From contig CAAFUN010000026.1 in NCBI GenBank assembly GCA_900766195.1, positions 1-64,000 on the forward strand: 64,000 nt of DNA, written 5' to 3'. This document shows, piece after piece, positions 1 to 8,281 of the stretch (positions are counted from its first letter, which is position 1; the number at the start of each line of letters is the position of its first letter). This stretch comes from an uncultured Bacteroides sp. (lineage in GTDB: Bacteria > Bacteroidota > Bacteroidia > Bacteroidales > Bacteroidaceae). A program made the translations under genes and the position numbers. The notes under the pieces were generated by a model, which searched no databases, was not told the origin of the DNA, and saw only the letters and a list, made by a program, of their open reading frames with translations.

Positions 1-632
1 CCGTAGGAATCGTGTAGTAAATGTAGTAATAAAACAGGAATTTGAAGTGGAGAAAATGTACGGTTTGCACGCTGATTTTACCCTTGATATTTGGCTGTGT
101 GCTCTCTAGAGGGTGTAGGCTCTAAACAAAGTGTACATTTATTGATTTTGTATTTATTAACTGTTTTATCATGAGAATTCGATACAGTTCATTTTTTCAA
201 GCAGAATAGATACTTTGAATAGTACTTAATGCAAGGAAAATCACATTTCTCGATGGAACGCTTGTGCGAAGTATTCAAAATCGGCATAATCTTATGAATG
301 TATTTGCTCGATCTTTGCTTTTAGAGCACTATTGTTGCAAGAGAACAAATGTTGCGTATAAAATGATAAAAGAATGTTCGAGTTATCCTTGTTTTTATAG
401 CAGCTTTTCCTTTCATTTGCGTTCTATTTATCTCTTAAGTCTCAGATTATGAACAAATACGCCTCTTTTATTGCCATCTCTTTCGAGACTATGATAGTCT
501 ACTATTATAACTATTTCTCGTTAATGATTACAGGGTATAGTGCTGAGTCTTTTTATTATAACATTAGTGTTAGTGTACCTCTGTCTCTTTGGCATAAACC
601 TTATTTTTATTAACCATAATAATTGAAATATA
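1..632. other. Leader region without a convincing gene
   Basis: No convincing gene lies here. One frame is open from base 2 to a stop at 107-109 and could be the last 35 codons of a gene entering from the left, but it is too short to identify. A 62-codon frame at 264-452 has a low-complexity, Cys/Tyr-rich translation that does not look like a protein. The stretch is AT-rich and probably contains the promoter of the GH3 gene, but I find no clear TAnnTTTG box. Confidence 0.4.
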
Positions 633-2849
633 ATGAAGAAACAAATTGTAGCTACTTTGTTAGCAGCGTGTACAGCTGGAGCGATAACGGCACAGACACC
701 TGTTTATCTGGATGATACGCAGCCCGTTGAAGCACGAGTGAAAGATGCGCTCAGTCGCATGACTTTGGAAGAGAAAGTGGCACTTTGCCATGCTCAAAGT
801 AAGTTTACCAGTCCGGGAGTTCCCCGTCTGGGAATACCCGAAATACACATGAGTGACGGCCCTCACGGTGTTCGTGCAGAGATAAACTGGAATGACTGGG
901 GATATGCGGGGTGGACAAACGACAGCATCACTGCATTTCCGGCCTTGACCTGCCTGGCTGCCACATGGAATCCGGAAATGTCCGCCATCTACGGAAAGGC
1001 TATTGGTGAGGAGGCGCGCTATCGCGGGAAGGATGTGCTTCTGGGGCCGGGCGTTAACATTTATCGTACTCCGCTCAACGGACGCAACTTTGAATACATG
1101 GGTGAAGACCCTTATCTGGCAAGCGTGATGTGTGTTCCTTATATTCAAGGGGTACAAAAAAACGGTGTGGCTACTTGCGTGAAACATTATGCGCTGAACA
1201 ATCAGGAGCTGTGGAGAGACCATATTGATGTGGAATTGAGTGATCGCGCTTTGCACGAAATCTACCTCCCCGCATTCAAAGCTGCCATAGAGAAAGGTGG
1301 CTCTTGGACTATCATGGGGGCTTACAATAAGATACGCGGACAGCACGCCTGCCACAATGAACTTACATTGAATAAGATACTAAAAGGCGACTGGGGCTTT
1401 GACGGAGTGGTAGTCACCGACTGGGGCGGAGCGCACGATACGTATGAAGCCGCCATGAATGGGCTTGACATCGAAATGGGTTCTTATACCAATGGGCTGA
1501 CTTCGGAAAGCAAGTTTACCTACGATGACTACTATTTGGCCAATCCCTATCTGGACATGTTGAAGTCGGGGAAAGTGCCCATGAGTACCATTGAGGATAA
1601 AGCGTCACGCATTCTTCGACTGATCTTCCGGACATCGATGAACCGTCATAAACCTTTCGGTGCTGTGGCTAATGAAGCTCACTATAACACGGCGCGTACC
1701 ATTGGCGATGAAGGTATTGTTTTGTTGAAGAATGAATCACCGACAGGCAAGAAAGGCGCTCCTCTTTTGCCTATAGAAGCCGATAAATACAACAAGATAC
1801 TTGTTGTAGGAGACAATGCTGTGCGGATGCTCAATCAAGGTGGAGGCTCCTCGGAACTGAAAGTGAAAGACATGGTTTCTCCTTTGGATGGACTGCGTGA
1901 GGTTTACGGAGATAAGATATCTTTCGCACAAGGCTATGCTGCCGGACATGCCATGTACGGCCGTGCCGAGAAAACACCTCAAAGTGTGACAGATTCATTG
2001 CGTGCTGCAGCAGTAAAGATGGCAAAGGATGCCGATCTTGTTATCTTAGTGGGAGGACTGAACAAGAATCATTTTCAGGATTGCGAAGGGGGTGACCGTT
2101 TAGCCTATGGTCTACCTTTCGGACAGAACGAATTGATTGATGCGCTGTCTGCCGTCAATAAAAATCTAGTATTGGTACTGTTGAGTGGTAATGCTGTGGA
2201 AATGCCTTGGGTGAAGAAAGTTCCTGCCATTGTGCAAGGATGGTACCTGGGCTCAATGGGCGGGAAGTCGTTGGCCGATATTCTTAGCGGGACTGTAAAC
2301 CCTAGCGGCAAACTACCTTTCTCTTTCCCCGTGAAGCTGACTGATTGCGGTGCACATTCCTTTGATAAACTCTGCTATCCGGGCGACAGCATCCGCGAGG
2401 TTTACAAAGACGACATTCTGGTGGGCTACCGCTGGTATGATACCAAGAAGATTCCTACACTGTTTGCCTTTGGTCACGGATTGAGTTATACCACCTTTGC
2501 TTACGGCAAAGCACAACTTTCCGGCAAGACAATGACCGGCGGAGAGAAATTGACCGTTACCATACCCGTGAAGAACACAGGACGCTCATCAGGCAAGGAA
2601 GTCGTTCAGCTTTATATTGGCGATGAGAAATGTAGTGTACTCCGTCCGTTGAAAGAGCTGAAAGCCTTCCAGAAGTTGGACTTGGCTCCGGGAGAAGAAA
2701 AGGTGGCTGCATTTACGCTTTCTGTGGACGACCTGAAGTTCTATGACGAGAATGCACAAGACTGGAAAGCCGAGCCCGGCAAGTTTAAAGTTTATGTGGG
2801 CAGCTCTTCTGCCGATATCCGACAAACGGCAGAATTTGAATTGCAATAA
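633..2849 (+). CDS. Secreted GH3 family beta-glycosidase
   Basis: A retaining exo-beta-glycosidase of family GH3, probably a periplasmic beta-glucosidase or beta-xylosidase that trims oligosaccharides. Residues 1-20 form a signal peptide ending at an Ala-x-Ala-like site. The N-terminal TIM barrel starts at the typical RVKDALSRMTLEEKVAL and contains KHYALNNQE and the nucleophile motif VVTDWGG, with Asp263 the expected nucleophile. The C-terminal alpha/beta sandwich follows (GDEGIVLLKNE onward), then a fibronectin-III-like domain (PVKNTGRSSGKEVVQLY). At 738 residues it has the usual three-domain length. It stands alone, with a strong terminator just downstream, so it is probably transcribed separately from the next operon. 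The family is certain; the sugar specificity is not. Confidence 0.93.
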   Translation: MKKQIVATLLAACTAGAITAQTPVYLDDTQPVEARVKDALSRMTLEEKVALCHAQSKFTSPGVPRLGIPEIHMSDGPHGVRAEINWNDWGYAGWTNDSITAFPALTCLAATWNPEMSAIYGKAIGEEARYRGKDVLLGPGVNIYRTPLNGRNFEYMGEDPYLASVMCVPYIQGVQKNGVATCVKHYALNNQELWRDHIDVELSDRALHEIYLPAFKAAIEKGGSWTIMGAYNKIRGQHACHNELTLNKILKGDWGFDGVVVTDWGGAHDTYEAAMNGLDIEMGSYTNGLTSESKFTYDDYYLANPYLDMLKSGKVPMSTIEDKASRILRLIFRTSMNRHKPFGAVANEAHYNTARTIGDEGIVLLKNESPTGKKGAPLLPIEADKYNKILVVGDNAVRMLNQGGGSSELKVKDMVSPLDGLREVYGDKISFAQGYAAGHAMYGRAEKTPQSVTDSLRAAAVKMAKDADLVILVGGLNKNHFQDCEGGDRLAYGLPFGQNELIDALSAVNKNLVLVLLSGNAVEMPWVKKVPAIVQGWYLGSMGGKSLADILSGTVNPSGKLPFSFPVKLTDCGAHSFDKLCYPGDSIREVYKDDILVGYRWYDTKKIPTLFAFGHGLSYTTFAYGKAQLSGKTMTGGEKLTVTIPVKNTGRSSGKEVVQLYIGDEKCSVLRPLKELKAFQKLDLAPGEEKVAAFTLSVDDLKFYDENAQDWKAEPGKFKVYVGSSSADIRQTAEFELQ

Positions 2850-2888
2850 ACAACAGATTTTACTCTAGCGCAAGCGATAAAATACGGG

Positions 2889-2932
2889 CAGTGTGCGAGT
2901 GGATAATAATTCACTTGCACACTGTCTTTTTT
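2889..2932 (+). terminator. Intrinsic terminator of the GH3 gene
   Basis: A 13-bp stem pairs 2889-2901 with 2912-2924 (CAGTGTGCGAGTG against CACTTGCACACTG, one G-U pair). A T-rich run follows at once. It lies 40 bases after the GH3 stop codon. Confidence 0.85.
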
Positions 2933-2971
2933 ATTACGAACGACTCTCTATCATGGTAAGAAGTATGTGTA

Positions 2972-2995
2972 ATATACCCCTAAATAGGGGTATAT
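2972..2995. promoter_or_regulatory. Perfect palindrome, candidate operator
   Basis: ATATACCCCTA (2972-2982) and TAGGGGTATAT (2985-2995) are perfect inverted repeats of 11 bp separated by AA. The centre lies about 30 bases upstream of the TACTTTTG box at 3014, where a -33 element would be expected. The symmetry suggests binding of a dimeric regulator. Without a T-run and with a 2-base loop it does not look like a terminator. No candidate regulator gene is next to it. Confidence 0.55.
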
Positions 2996-3013
2996 CAACT
3001 CAGATCATTCGAC

Positions 3014-3021
3014 TACTTTTG
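3014..3021 (+). promoter_or_regulatory. Candidate -7 box of the repeat-protein operon
   Basis: TACTTTTG matches the Bacteroides -7 consensus TAnnTTTG. It lies 42 bases upstream of the first start codon of the operon. No TTTG -33 element is seen; the palindrome occupies that place, which would suit an activated promoter. Confidence 0.5.
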
Positions 3022-3063
3022 CAGCATACACATTCTTTTTATTAATATTAAAAACAGATTACT

Positions 3064-3330
3064 ATGGAAACAGAAAATGAAAAAGTGAATATTGTAGTTA
3101 CCCGCTCACCCAAAAGTATGGGTGCTGCTATTGCCCTAGCTTTATTTTTCGGTCCGCTTGGTATGTTTTATTCTACCATTCTCGGAGCAATCATTATGAT
3201 CTTTGTTAACTTGATAGTAGGGCTGCTGACATTTGGACTTGGACTGCTTATCACTGTTCCTATTGGTGCTATATGGGCGGCTATCGCGACAGGTATGTAC
3301 AATAGGAAATTGATTTCCGGACGTATATGA
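3064..3330 (+). CDS. Small two-helix membrane protein
   Basis: An 88-residue protein with a short charged N-terminus (METENEKVNIV) and two hydrophobic segments at about residues 22-42 and 46-75. The segments are rich in Gly and small residues and end in a basic tail (YNRKLISGRI). It is probably an inner-membrane protein. I do not recognise a characterised family. It is the first gene of the operon, 42 bases after a good -7 box, and is followed by a second small membrane protein. The start is well placed, with no competing upstream ATG. Confidence 0.7.
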   Translation: METENEKVNIVVTRSPKSMGAAIALALFFGPLGMFYSTILGAIIMIFVNLIVGLLTFGLGLLITVPIGAIWAAIATGMYNRKLISGRI

Positions 3331-3344
3331 AATAATAGTGACCG

Positions 3345-3371
3345 CTTCGCCGGGATGAACTCTTGGCGAAG
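3345..3371 (+). repeat. Intercistronic hairpin
   Basis: CTTCGCC (3345-3351) pairs with GGCGAAG (3365-3371) between the first and second genes of the operon. No T-run follows, so it is more likely an RNA-processing or stability element than a terminator. Confidence 0.35.
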
Positions 3372-3417
3372 GGATTGCTGATAGATGAACGGAAAATGCA
3401 CACAAAAGAAAACTGTT

Positions 3418-3825
3418 ATGGAAACAAACGTATGCTATATATACGAAGCTGGTGATGTTCGGGTCACTTCCAATCTGCTTATAATAGGAGATTCGCACTA
3501 CCGAATTGGCGATGTTAACGCTGTATTCATATCTAAAACAGCTAATTACAGGCGATATCCAATATGCTTAGGTCTTTTCGCATTACTGATGGCTTTGTCG
3601 GCATTCTATGGTGGAGCCAACGGGTTTGGGCTCTCCTGTATGCTGGTGGCAGGAGGGTGTTTCGTGGGTGCCTACCTGATGAAAACACGCTATGTACTCC
3701 GACTGCGGACTCGCTTCGGTGAAACAAGACTGCTCACCTCTACCGATCGATACGAACTGGAGCAGATAAAGACAGGGGTTGTAAAGGCTCTTAAACAAGA
3801 GACATCAAGTTGTTCAACTGTCTAA
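3418..3825 (+). CDS. DUF6232-like membrane protein
   Basis: The N-terminal part (YEAGDVRVTSNLLIIGDSHY, then RIGDVNAVFI) resembles the DUF6232 pattern of a short beta-rich domain in front of two transmembrane helices. The helices lie at about residues 47-63 and 69-86 (PICLGLFALLMALSAFYG; LSCMLVAGGCFVGAYLM). A cytoplasmic beta-rich tail follows, with residues that could sense or bind a partner. An in-frame ATG lies 33 bases upstream at 3385, but METNVC at 3418 fits a normal N-terminus better. It belongs to the same operon as the lipoprotein that follows 23 bases downstream. The function is unknown. Confidence 0.7.
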   Translation: METNVCYIYEAGDVRVTSNLLIIGDSHYRIGDVNAVFISKTANYRRYPICLGLFALLMALSAFYGGANGFGLSCMLVAGGCFVGAYLMKTRYVLRLRTRFGETRLLTSTDRYELEQIKTGVVKALKQETSSCSTV

Positions 3826-3847
3826 TTCACTTAAAATCAAGTATAAT

Positions 3848-4567
3848 ATGAACTCGAATATTTTTTTACTCTTACTCGCGATGCCGTTTCTATTCGGCTG
3901 CAATGGCCGGACTAAGAATTTGGAGCAAAGTGTTGCCTCCGTAGATAGTGCAAGTGTAATCCCTACGACAGTTGTAGAGGCTGAAGAAACACCTGCCATG
4001 TGTGGATGGAAATGCTATGGACTGCTTGGACGGGTCAAGTCAGTCAGATATAGCGATGGTTCTTGTTTGGAATTTAATAGCGACGGTAATTTGACCAAGC
4101 AAATAAGTGTTTCGATGGGAGAAGGAGGTAAACACATTGATACGCAGATAAACGTTTACTCAAGTCCTAATGAATATTCGTGTGGTGATACTAAGTATAA
4201 AATTGAATACAAAAAGAATACGAGAAGTGAGATAGAGCAAATGGAAGAACATTTCAGTGATAGGTTCATTTTCGACAAGCTGGGCAGAATTGCTAAGTTT
4301 TATCCAAATATGGGATTTGACGCGTTAACTATTGAATACTTATACAAAAGTGAAAAGGATGTGTGGCCGAACATACAAACTCAGGATGGCGGCGTTGAGA
4401 TTGGTAGTTCTACGATTGTCAATAGGTTTGAATATATGAAAGCGGACAACAGAGGTAACTGGACGGAGCGGAAAATATACCGTAAAGTTTCAGAGACAGA
4501 CGAAGTAGACAGGAAAAGCGTCAAAACAGAGACGTTGACAGAGAAACGGGAGATAACGTATTTTTAA
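3848..4567 (+). CDS. Lipoprotein with YD-repeat-like strands
   Basis: The N-terminus is a lipoprotein signal with a lipobox FLFGC (Cys18). The mature part contains short beta-strand motifs such as VKSVRYSDGSCLEFNSDGNL, FDKLGRIAKFYP and ADNRGNWTERKIY, which resemble the strand-turn units of RHS/YD-repeat and related Bacteroides surface proteins. At 239 residues it is far too short for an RHS toxin and has no toxin domain. The start is 23 bases after the previous gene and the stop 20 bases before the next, which is clear operon spacing. The protein is probably anchored in the periplasm or outer membrane. The exact function is unknown. Confidence 0.72.
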   Translation: MNSNIFLLLLAMPFLFGCNGRTKNLEQSVASVDSASVIPTTVVEAEETPAMCGWKCYGLLGRVKSVRYSDGSCLEFNSDGNLTKQISVSMGEGGKHIDTQINVYSSPNEYSCGDTKYKIEYKKNTRSEIEQMEEHFSDRFIFDKLGRIAKFYPNMGFDALTIEYLYKSEKDVWPNIQTQDGGVEIGSSTIVNRFEYMKADNRGNWTERKIYRKVSETDEVDRKSVKTETLTEKREITYF

Positions 4568-4586
4568 ACCCAATAATACAGCAAAA

Positions 4587-6239
4587 ATGATACATCGCAA
4601 ATTATTGACCGCCATGGTAGTGGTATGTCTGCTGGGTGGTTGTAAGCACAAAAATGAAGCCAATACTGACCTTATCCCTGTTAAAACCAATGATAATGGT
4701 TGGATATTTATAGATCAGAAAGGGGAGGTAGTCATAAAGCCTACACAACATATTCATGGAGCTACGTTTTTCTACGAAGGCTATTCGCGGGTGAGTATTG
4801 CCGATGAAACGTCGCAAACGCTTTCCCGACCTCTGACTTTCATGAACACTAAAGGTGAGCTCATTAGTGGAAAGAAGTATAAAGACGCAACCATCTTCAA
4901 TGACGGGATTGCTTGGGTAGTGGAGGAAAACGGTTATCCTACAGCCATCAACTCCAAAGGTGAGGCGCTCTTTGCATTGAAAACTTGCGAAAAGGCAGGG
5001 ATATTTACTGAAGGACTTGCTCCCGTCTGCTTCACGGAAGATGCTATCCAGATATGGGGCTACGTCGATAAGAAGGGGAAAACAGTTATTTCACCGACGT
5101 TTGCAATGTGTTCCGGTTTCAAGAGTGGGCTGGCCCCTGCTGTCAAAGATGAGGCCGTCGGTTGGGGATACATCAACAAGAAAGGAGAATTTGCCATTCA
5201 GCCACAGTTTTCGGTAGCCAATTGTTTCTGTGATAATGGGCTTGCTATTGTTGGTATTGGCGATAGGAACAGAAAATTTGGCATCATTGATAGGAAAGGG
5301 AAATATGTGGTGTCGCCTCAATATGATGTAATTATAGCGGACGGAGATAATTATATAGTCAGAACCTCAGACGTGTATGGCTGGATAGATAAAGATGGAA
5401 AGATATTGATTAATCCACAGTTTAAACTGTTGGCTCCTTTTGGAGATTCCGATGTAACCGGCGTAAGTATCGACGGTGAAAAATATGGGCTAATTGACCG
5501 GAAAGGAAAGTATATACTGAATCCTCAGTATGAAGGAATTGTCTCTTATATCGGCAATGTTGCACCTTTTTTGATGAGTGGAAAAACCGGTTTTATTGAT
5601 AGTAAAGGGAAGATTGTGATCAACCCTCAGTATACAGACATTCCACGTGATCATATGTATAACCTTATGAGAAGTGTTGCGTATGATTGCATGGACGCTG
5701 AGGATTTGTATGCTGTAAAGAGTGACTATTTCGACATAGAAGCTGTTACCTCCAACTTACTTAAAGACTCTGGGCCGGGCTCATTCAGGGGAATTAGCGG
5801 AAATACCACTTTCGGGCAAGTAAAGAATTCGTATGATGGTTTGTCGTATTACACATCCCGTTCCCGTAAAAGTAACGAAACAATCAATTTAAGCAATGGA
5901 GTGTCTATCTCGCAAATCGTGTTTAGCTTTCCAGAAGAATTGTCTAAATCTTCCTACAATTACTATGACAACACTTATGAGACGGAAGAAAACACAGAGC
6001 TAGCGATACGCTCCGTAGAGTATCGTCTTGAGTTGGATTACAGATCTAAAGCTTCGGATAAAGCGTCAAACATCATGCGGGGTATTGCTGATGCAATAGT
6101 GAAGAAATATGATGTGAGTGGAGATCGTGCATCTTTAGCGTCAACAGATAGTGGAATTACAATTCATACTTCTTCAATTGAATTCAGTATCAAAAAGTAT
6201 AGTTCAGCTCTCTGGATAGATGTTACATTTAATAACTAA
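4587..6239 (+). CDS. WG-repeat lipoprotein
   Basis: The signal peptide ends in the lipobox LLGGC (Cys19). Residues about 30-350 hold roughly nine WG (KWG) repeats of the form G-[WYF]-[IL]-D-x-KG-x-hydrophobic-x-I-x-PQ[FY]; examples are WGYVDKKGKTVISP, WGYINKKGEFAIQPQF, FGIIDRKGKYVVSPQY and YGLIDRKGKYILNPQY. Such repeats form beta-propeller-like or stacked folds and usually bind proteins. A separate C-terminal domain (about 370-550) without repeats ends in a predicted alpha/beta part (SVEYRLELDYRSKASDKASN). This domain is not recognised. It is the fourth gene of the operon, 7 bases before the Sel1 gene. Confidence 0.85.
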   Translation: MIHRKLLTAMVVVCLLGGCKHKNEANTDLIPVKTNDNGWIFIDQKGEVVIKPTQHIHGATFFYEGYSRVSIADETSQTLSRPLTFMNTKGELISGKKYKDATIFNDGIAWVVEENGYPTAINSKGEALFALKTCEKAGIFTEGLAPVCFTEDAIQIWGYVDKKGKTVISPTFAMCSGFKSGLAPAVKDEAVGWGYINKKGEFAIQPQFSVANCFCDNGLAIVGIGDRNRKFGIIDRKGKYVVSPQYDVIIADGDNYIVRTSDVYGWIDKDGKILINPQFKLLAPFGDSDVTGVSIDGEKYGLIDRKGKYILNPQYEGIVSYIGNVAPFLMSGKTGFIDSKGKIVINPQYTDIPRDHMYNLMRSVAYDCMDAEDLYAVKSDYFDIEAVTSNLLKDSGPGSFRGISGNTTFGQVKNSYDGLSYYTSRSRKSNETINLSNGVSISQIVFSFPEELSKSSYNYYDNTYETEENTELAIRSVEYRLELDYRSKASDKASNIMRGIADAIVKKYDVSGDRASLASTDSGITIHTSSIEFSIKKYSSALWIDVTFNN

Positions 6240-6245
6240 AAAGCG

Positions 6246-7889
6246 ATGAATAATTATCTAAAAACAATTCTTGCTGTTCTCTGCCTTTCGACCAATGTTT
6301 GGGCGCAAAGTTCAAAGGATATTGCAAGTATCAAGATTGAGCAACCTTCGGTGCAGAAACAAGGTGATCCTTATCTGCACATTATGAGTGTAACGATTGA
6401 TGGACGGGTGACAAAAGTGGATTTCTTGTATAAGACGAACGATGCTTCCATCACCATGATTCCCGAGCAGCCTCACAAGTATTTGCAAATTGTTGATGAG
6501 GACGGAAATGTATATAAAGGAGTGAAAAGCTCTAGTCAGCAATACAGAGGTTATGTGCAGCCGGGAAGGGAGCAATGGTTTGCCGTTGCCTTCGAGAAAA
6601 TACCTTTCGATGTCATAAGTTTTGATTTGGTAGAAAATGAATCGGGTGTTCCTGGGCTGTATCACCTTCCTAAATGGAACTTTATTAATGTCCGGTTGAA
6701 GACTGATGCCCAATTACGTGCCGAACTGAATAGACTTAAGCAGGAAGCCGATGGGGGAGACGCAGATGCGGCCTATGATCTCGCCATGAAATATAGAAAA
6801 GGGAAGGGGGTTGCCAAAGACGAAGCAATTGCCTTAAAGTATCTGCAAACCAGTGCGGAAAACGGTAACAATGCTGCTAAATATGCTGTGGCGATAGCCA
6901 TGCTGGATGGCACTTTGCCGGCTGATCCGGAAAAAACTTACACCTATATGCTCCAGTTGGCTATGGGAGGACAAGCTGATGCACAATACTATATGTCTCG
7001 GTTCTGTGAAGAGGGCTATGGCACTCCTAAAAACGAGGAGGCTGCACAAAATTGGCTCTCTGCAAGTGCGGAAAACGGTAATCCCTATGGTCAGTACCTT
7101 CTCGGTAGCAAAGCATATAGCAATGGGAGTTATGATAAGGCTTTTGAATGGTTTCAGAAGGCTGCCATGCAAGGTCATGTCGTAGCGCAGTGTGATCTGG
7201 GGTCGTTATATTATTGGGGAAGAGGAACGGCCAAAAACAATAATAAAGCTTTTGAATGGTTCCAGTATAGCGCAGATAATGGATACGGCTGGGGACAACG
7301 CTGGCTTGGCCACATGTTCCATTATGGTTATGGAACGTCTAAAGACCGGGATGAAGCCCTCAAATGGTATCGCAAGGCTCTTGCTACTACATCTAATAAG
7401 GAGCAGAAAAGCACTGTTTATAACGATATGGGTAACCTCTATTACCAAAAAGAATATGAAGGGGGTGCGAGTTACGATATTGCGCAAGCTGTACAGTGTT
7501 ATACGCAGGCGGCCGAACTGAATAACCCATATGCTTGCTGTTCGCTTGGACGATTATACAAGACCGGTAATGGTGTCCTCAAGAATCCTGCCAAAGCGAA
7601 GGAACTTTTTGAGAAAAGCGCAGGGCTTGGCAACAGCGAAGCTCAATATGAACTCGGACTTCTATGTAAAGAAAAGACCGATTTGCCTGGTGCGTACAAG
7701 TGGATGAAGCAGAGTGCAGAGAACGGCTACACTCAGGCACAGTATGAATTGGGACTGATGTACTACTATGGTAAAGGCACGGTAAAAAACACAAAATCGG
7801 CTGCTCAGTGGATGGAGAAATCCTTTGAAGCTGGCAACGAAGAGGCTAAAAAGGTGTGGAACGGACTGCAATTATGGAAGTACAAATAG
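6246..7889 (+). CDS. Secreted Sel1-repeat (TPR-like) protein
   Basis: A cleavable signal peptide ends near VWAQ (about residue 21). A beta-rich N-terminal domain of about 130 residues follows (IEQPSVQKQGDPYLHIM; EQWFAVAFEKIPFDVI). From about residue 165 to the end there are eight to ten Sel1 repeats of about 36 residues, with signatures such as AAYDLAMKYRKGKGVAKDEA, AQYYMSRFCEEGYGTPKNEE, AQCDLGSLYYWGRGTAKNN and AQYELGLMYYYGKGTVKN. Sel1 arrays are alpha/alpha scaffolds for protein-protein contacts. The gene lies 7 bases after the WG-repeat gene, so the two are probably translationally linked. A role as a periplasmic scaffold with its operon partners is inference. Confidence 0.87.
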   Translation: MNNYLKTILAVLCLSTNVWAQSSKDIASIKIEQPSVQKQGDPYLHIMSVTIDGRVTKVDFLYKTNDASITMIPEQPHKYLQIVDEDGNVYKGVKSSSQQYRGYVQPGREQWFAVAFEKIPFDVISFDLVENESGVPGLYHLPKWNFINVRLKTDAQLRAELNRLKQEADGGDADAAYDLAMKYRKGKGVAKDEAIALKYLQTSAENGNNAAKYAVAIAMLDGTLPADPEKTYTYMLQLAMGGQADAQYYMSRFCEEGYGTPKNEEAAQNWLSASAENGNPYGQYLLGSKAYSNGSYDKAFEWFQKAAMQGHVVAQCDLGSLYYWGRGTAKNNNKAFEWFQYSADNGYGWGQRWLGHMFHYGYGTSKDRDEALKWYRKALATTSNKEQKSTVYNDMGNLYYQKEYEGGASYDIAQAVQCYTQAAELNNPYACCSLGRLYKTGNGVLKNPAKAKELFEKSAGLGNSEAQYELGLLCKEKTDLPGAYKWMKQSAENGYTQAQYELGLMYYYGKGTVKNTKSAAQWMEKSFEAGNEEAKKVWNGLQLWKYK

Positions 7890-8057
7890 ATGATGAACGC
7901 AGTTCTAAAACTGAATACCCAACGTAATTTAAGTGACTTCAAATTCTGCAAAATCACGTCATTTAGAAGATATATTAAAACAATAAAATAAAATATCCGT
8001 CCGTGTTTGGATTTTAATAATTATAATCCTATCTTCGTAACGCGCACGAGAGACGCA

Positions 8058-8120
8058 AAGCTGGTATTCATCTTATACTTGGTTAGGGGTAATCAAATAT
8101 AGATGTTTATCAGCTTTTTT
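8058..8120 (+). terminator. Candidate terminator of the repeat-protein operon
   Basis: AAGCTGGTA (8058-8066) pairs with TATCAGCTT (8108-8116) with one G-U pair. After a small internal loop CATCT (8069-8073) pairs with AGATG (8101-8105). Six T residues end the right arm. The loop of 27 bases is long, which lowers confidence. Confidence 0.45.
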
Positions 8121-8207
8121 AGTTACTAACTACACGCTTATCGGATAAACCGAAATCTATCGCCTTTATATTAAAAAATAAAAATAGGAGAAATTTGGTT
8201 TTTATAC

Positions 8208-8215
8208 TATTTTTG
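8208..8215 (+). promoter_or_regulatory. Candidate -7 box of the carbohydrate operon
   Basis: TATTTTTG fits TAnnTTTG and lies 66 bases upstream of the GH95 start. The TTTG at 8194-8197 is too close to serve as the -33 element, so the promoter may depend on an activator. Confidence 0.4.
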
Positions 8216-8281
8216 TAGCAGCACAGCCATAGACACAGTACACGGGTGTATCAAAAATGAATCTTTGTAATCTTTACTTAT

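Larger units (their letters stand above)
7890..8281. other. Intergenic region between two operons
   Basis: This holds a candidate terminator (8058-8120) for the repeat-protein operon and a -7 box (8208-8215) for the carbohydrate operon. I see no coding sequence. A stretch around 7975-8010 is very AT-rich. Confidence 0.5.

Noticed and set aside
2..109. Open frame from the window edge, possible end of a gene
   Set aside because: Only 35 codons are visible and no family is recognised, so it is mentioned but not called.
264..452. 62-codon open frame in the leader
   Set aside because: The translation is a mix of Cys, Tyr, Ser and Leu without domain features, and it is not followed by a linked gene. 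Chance is the best explanation.
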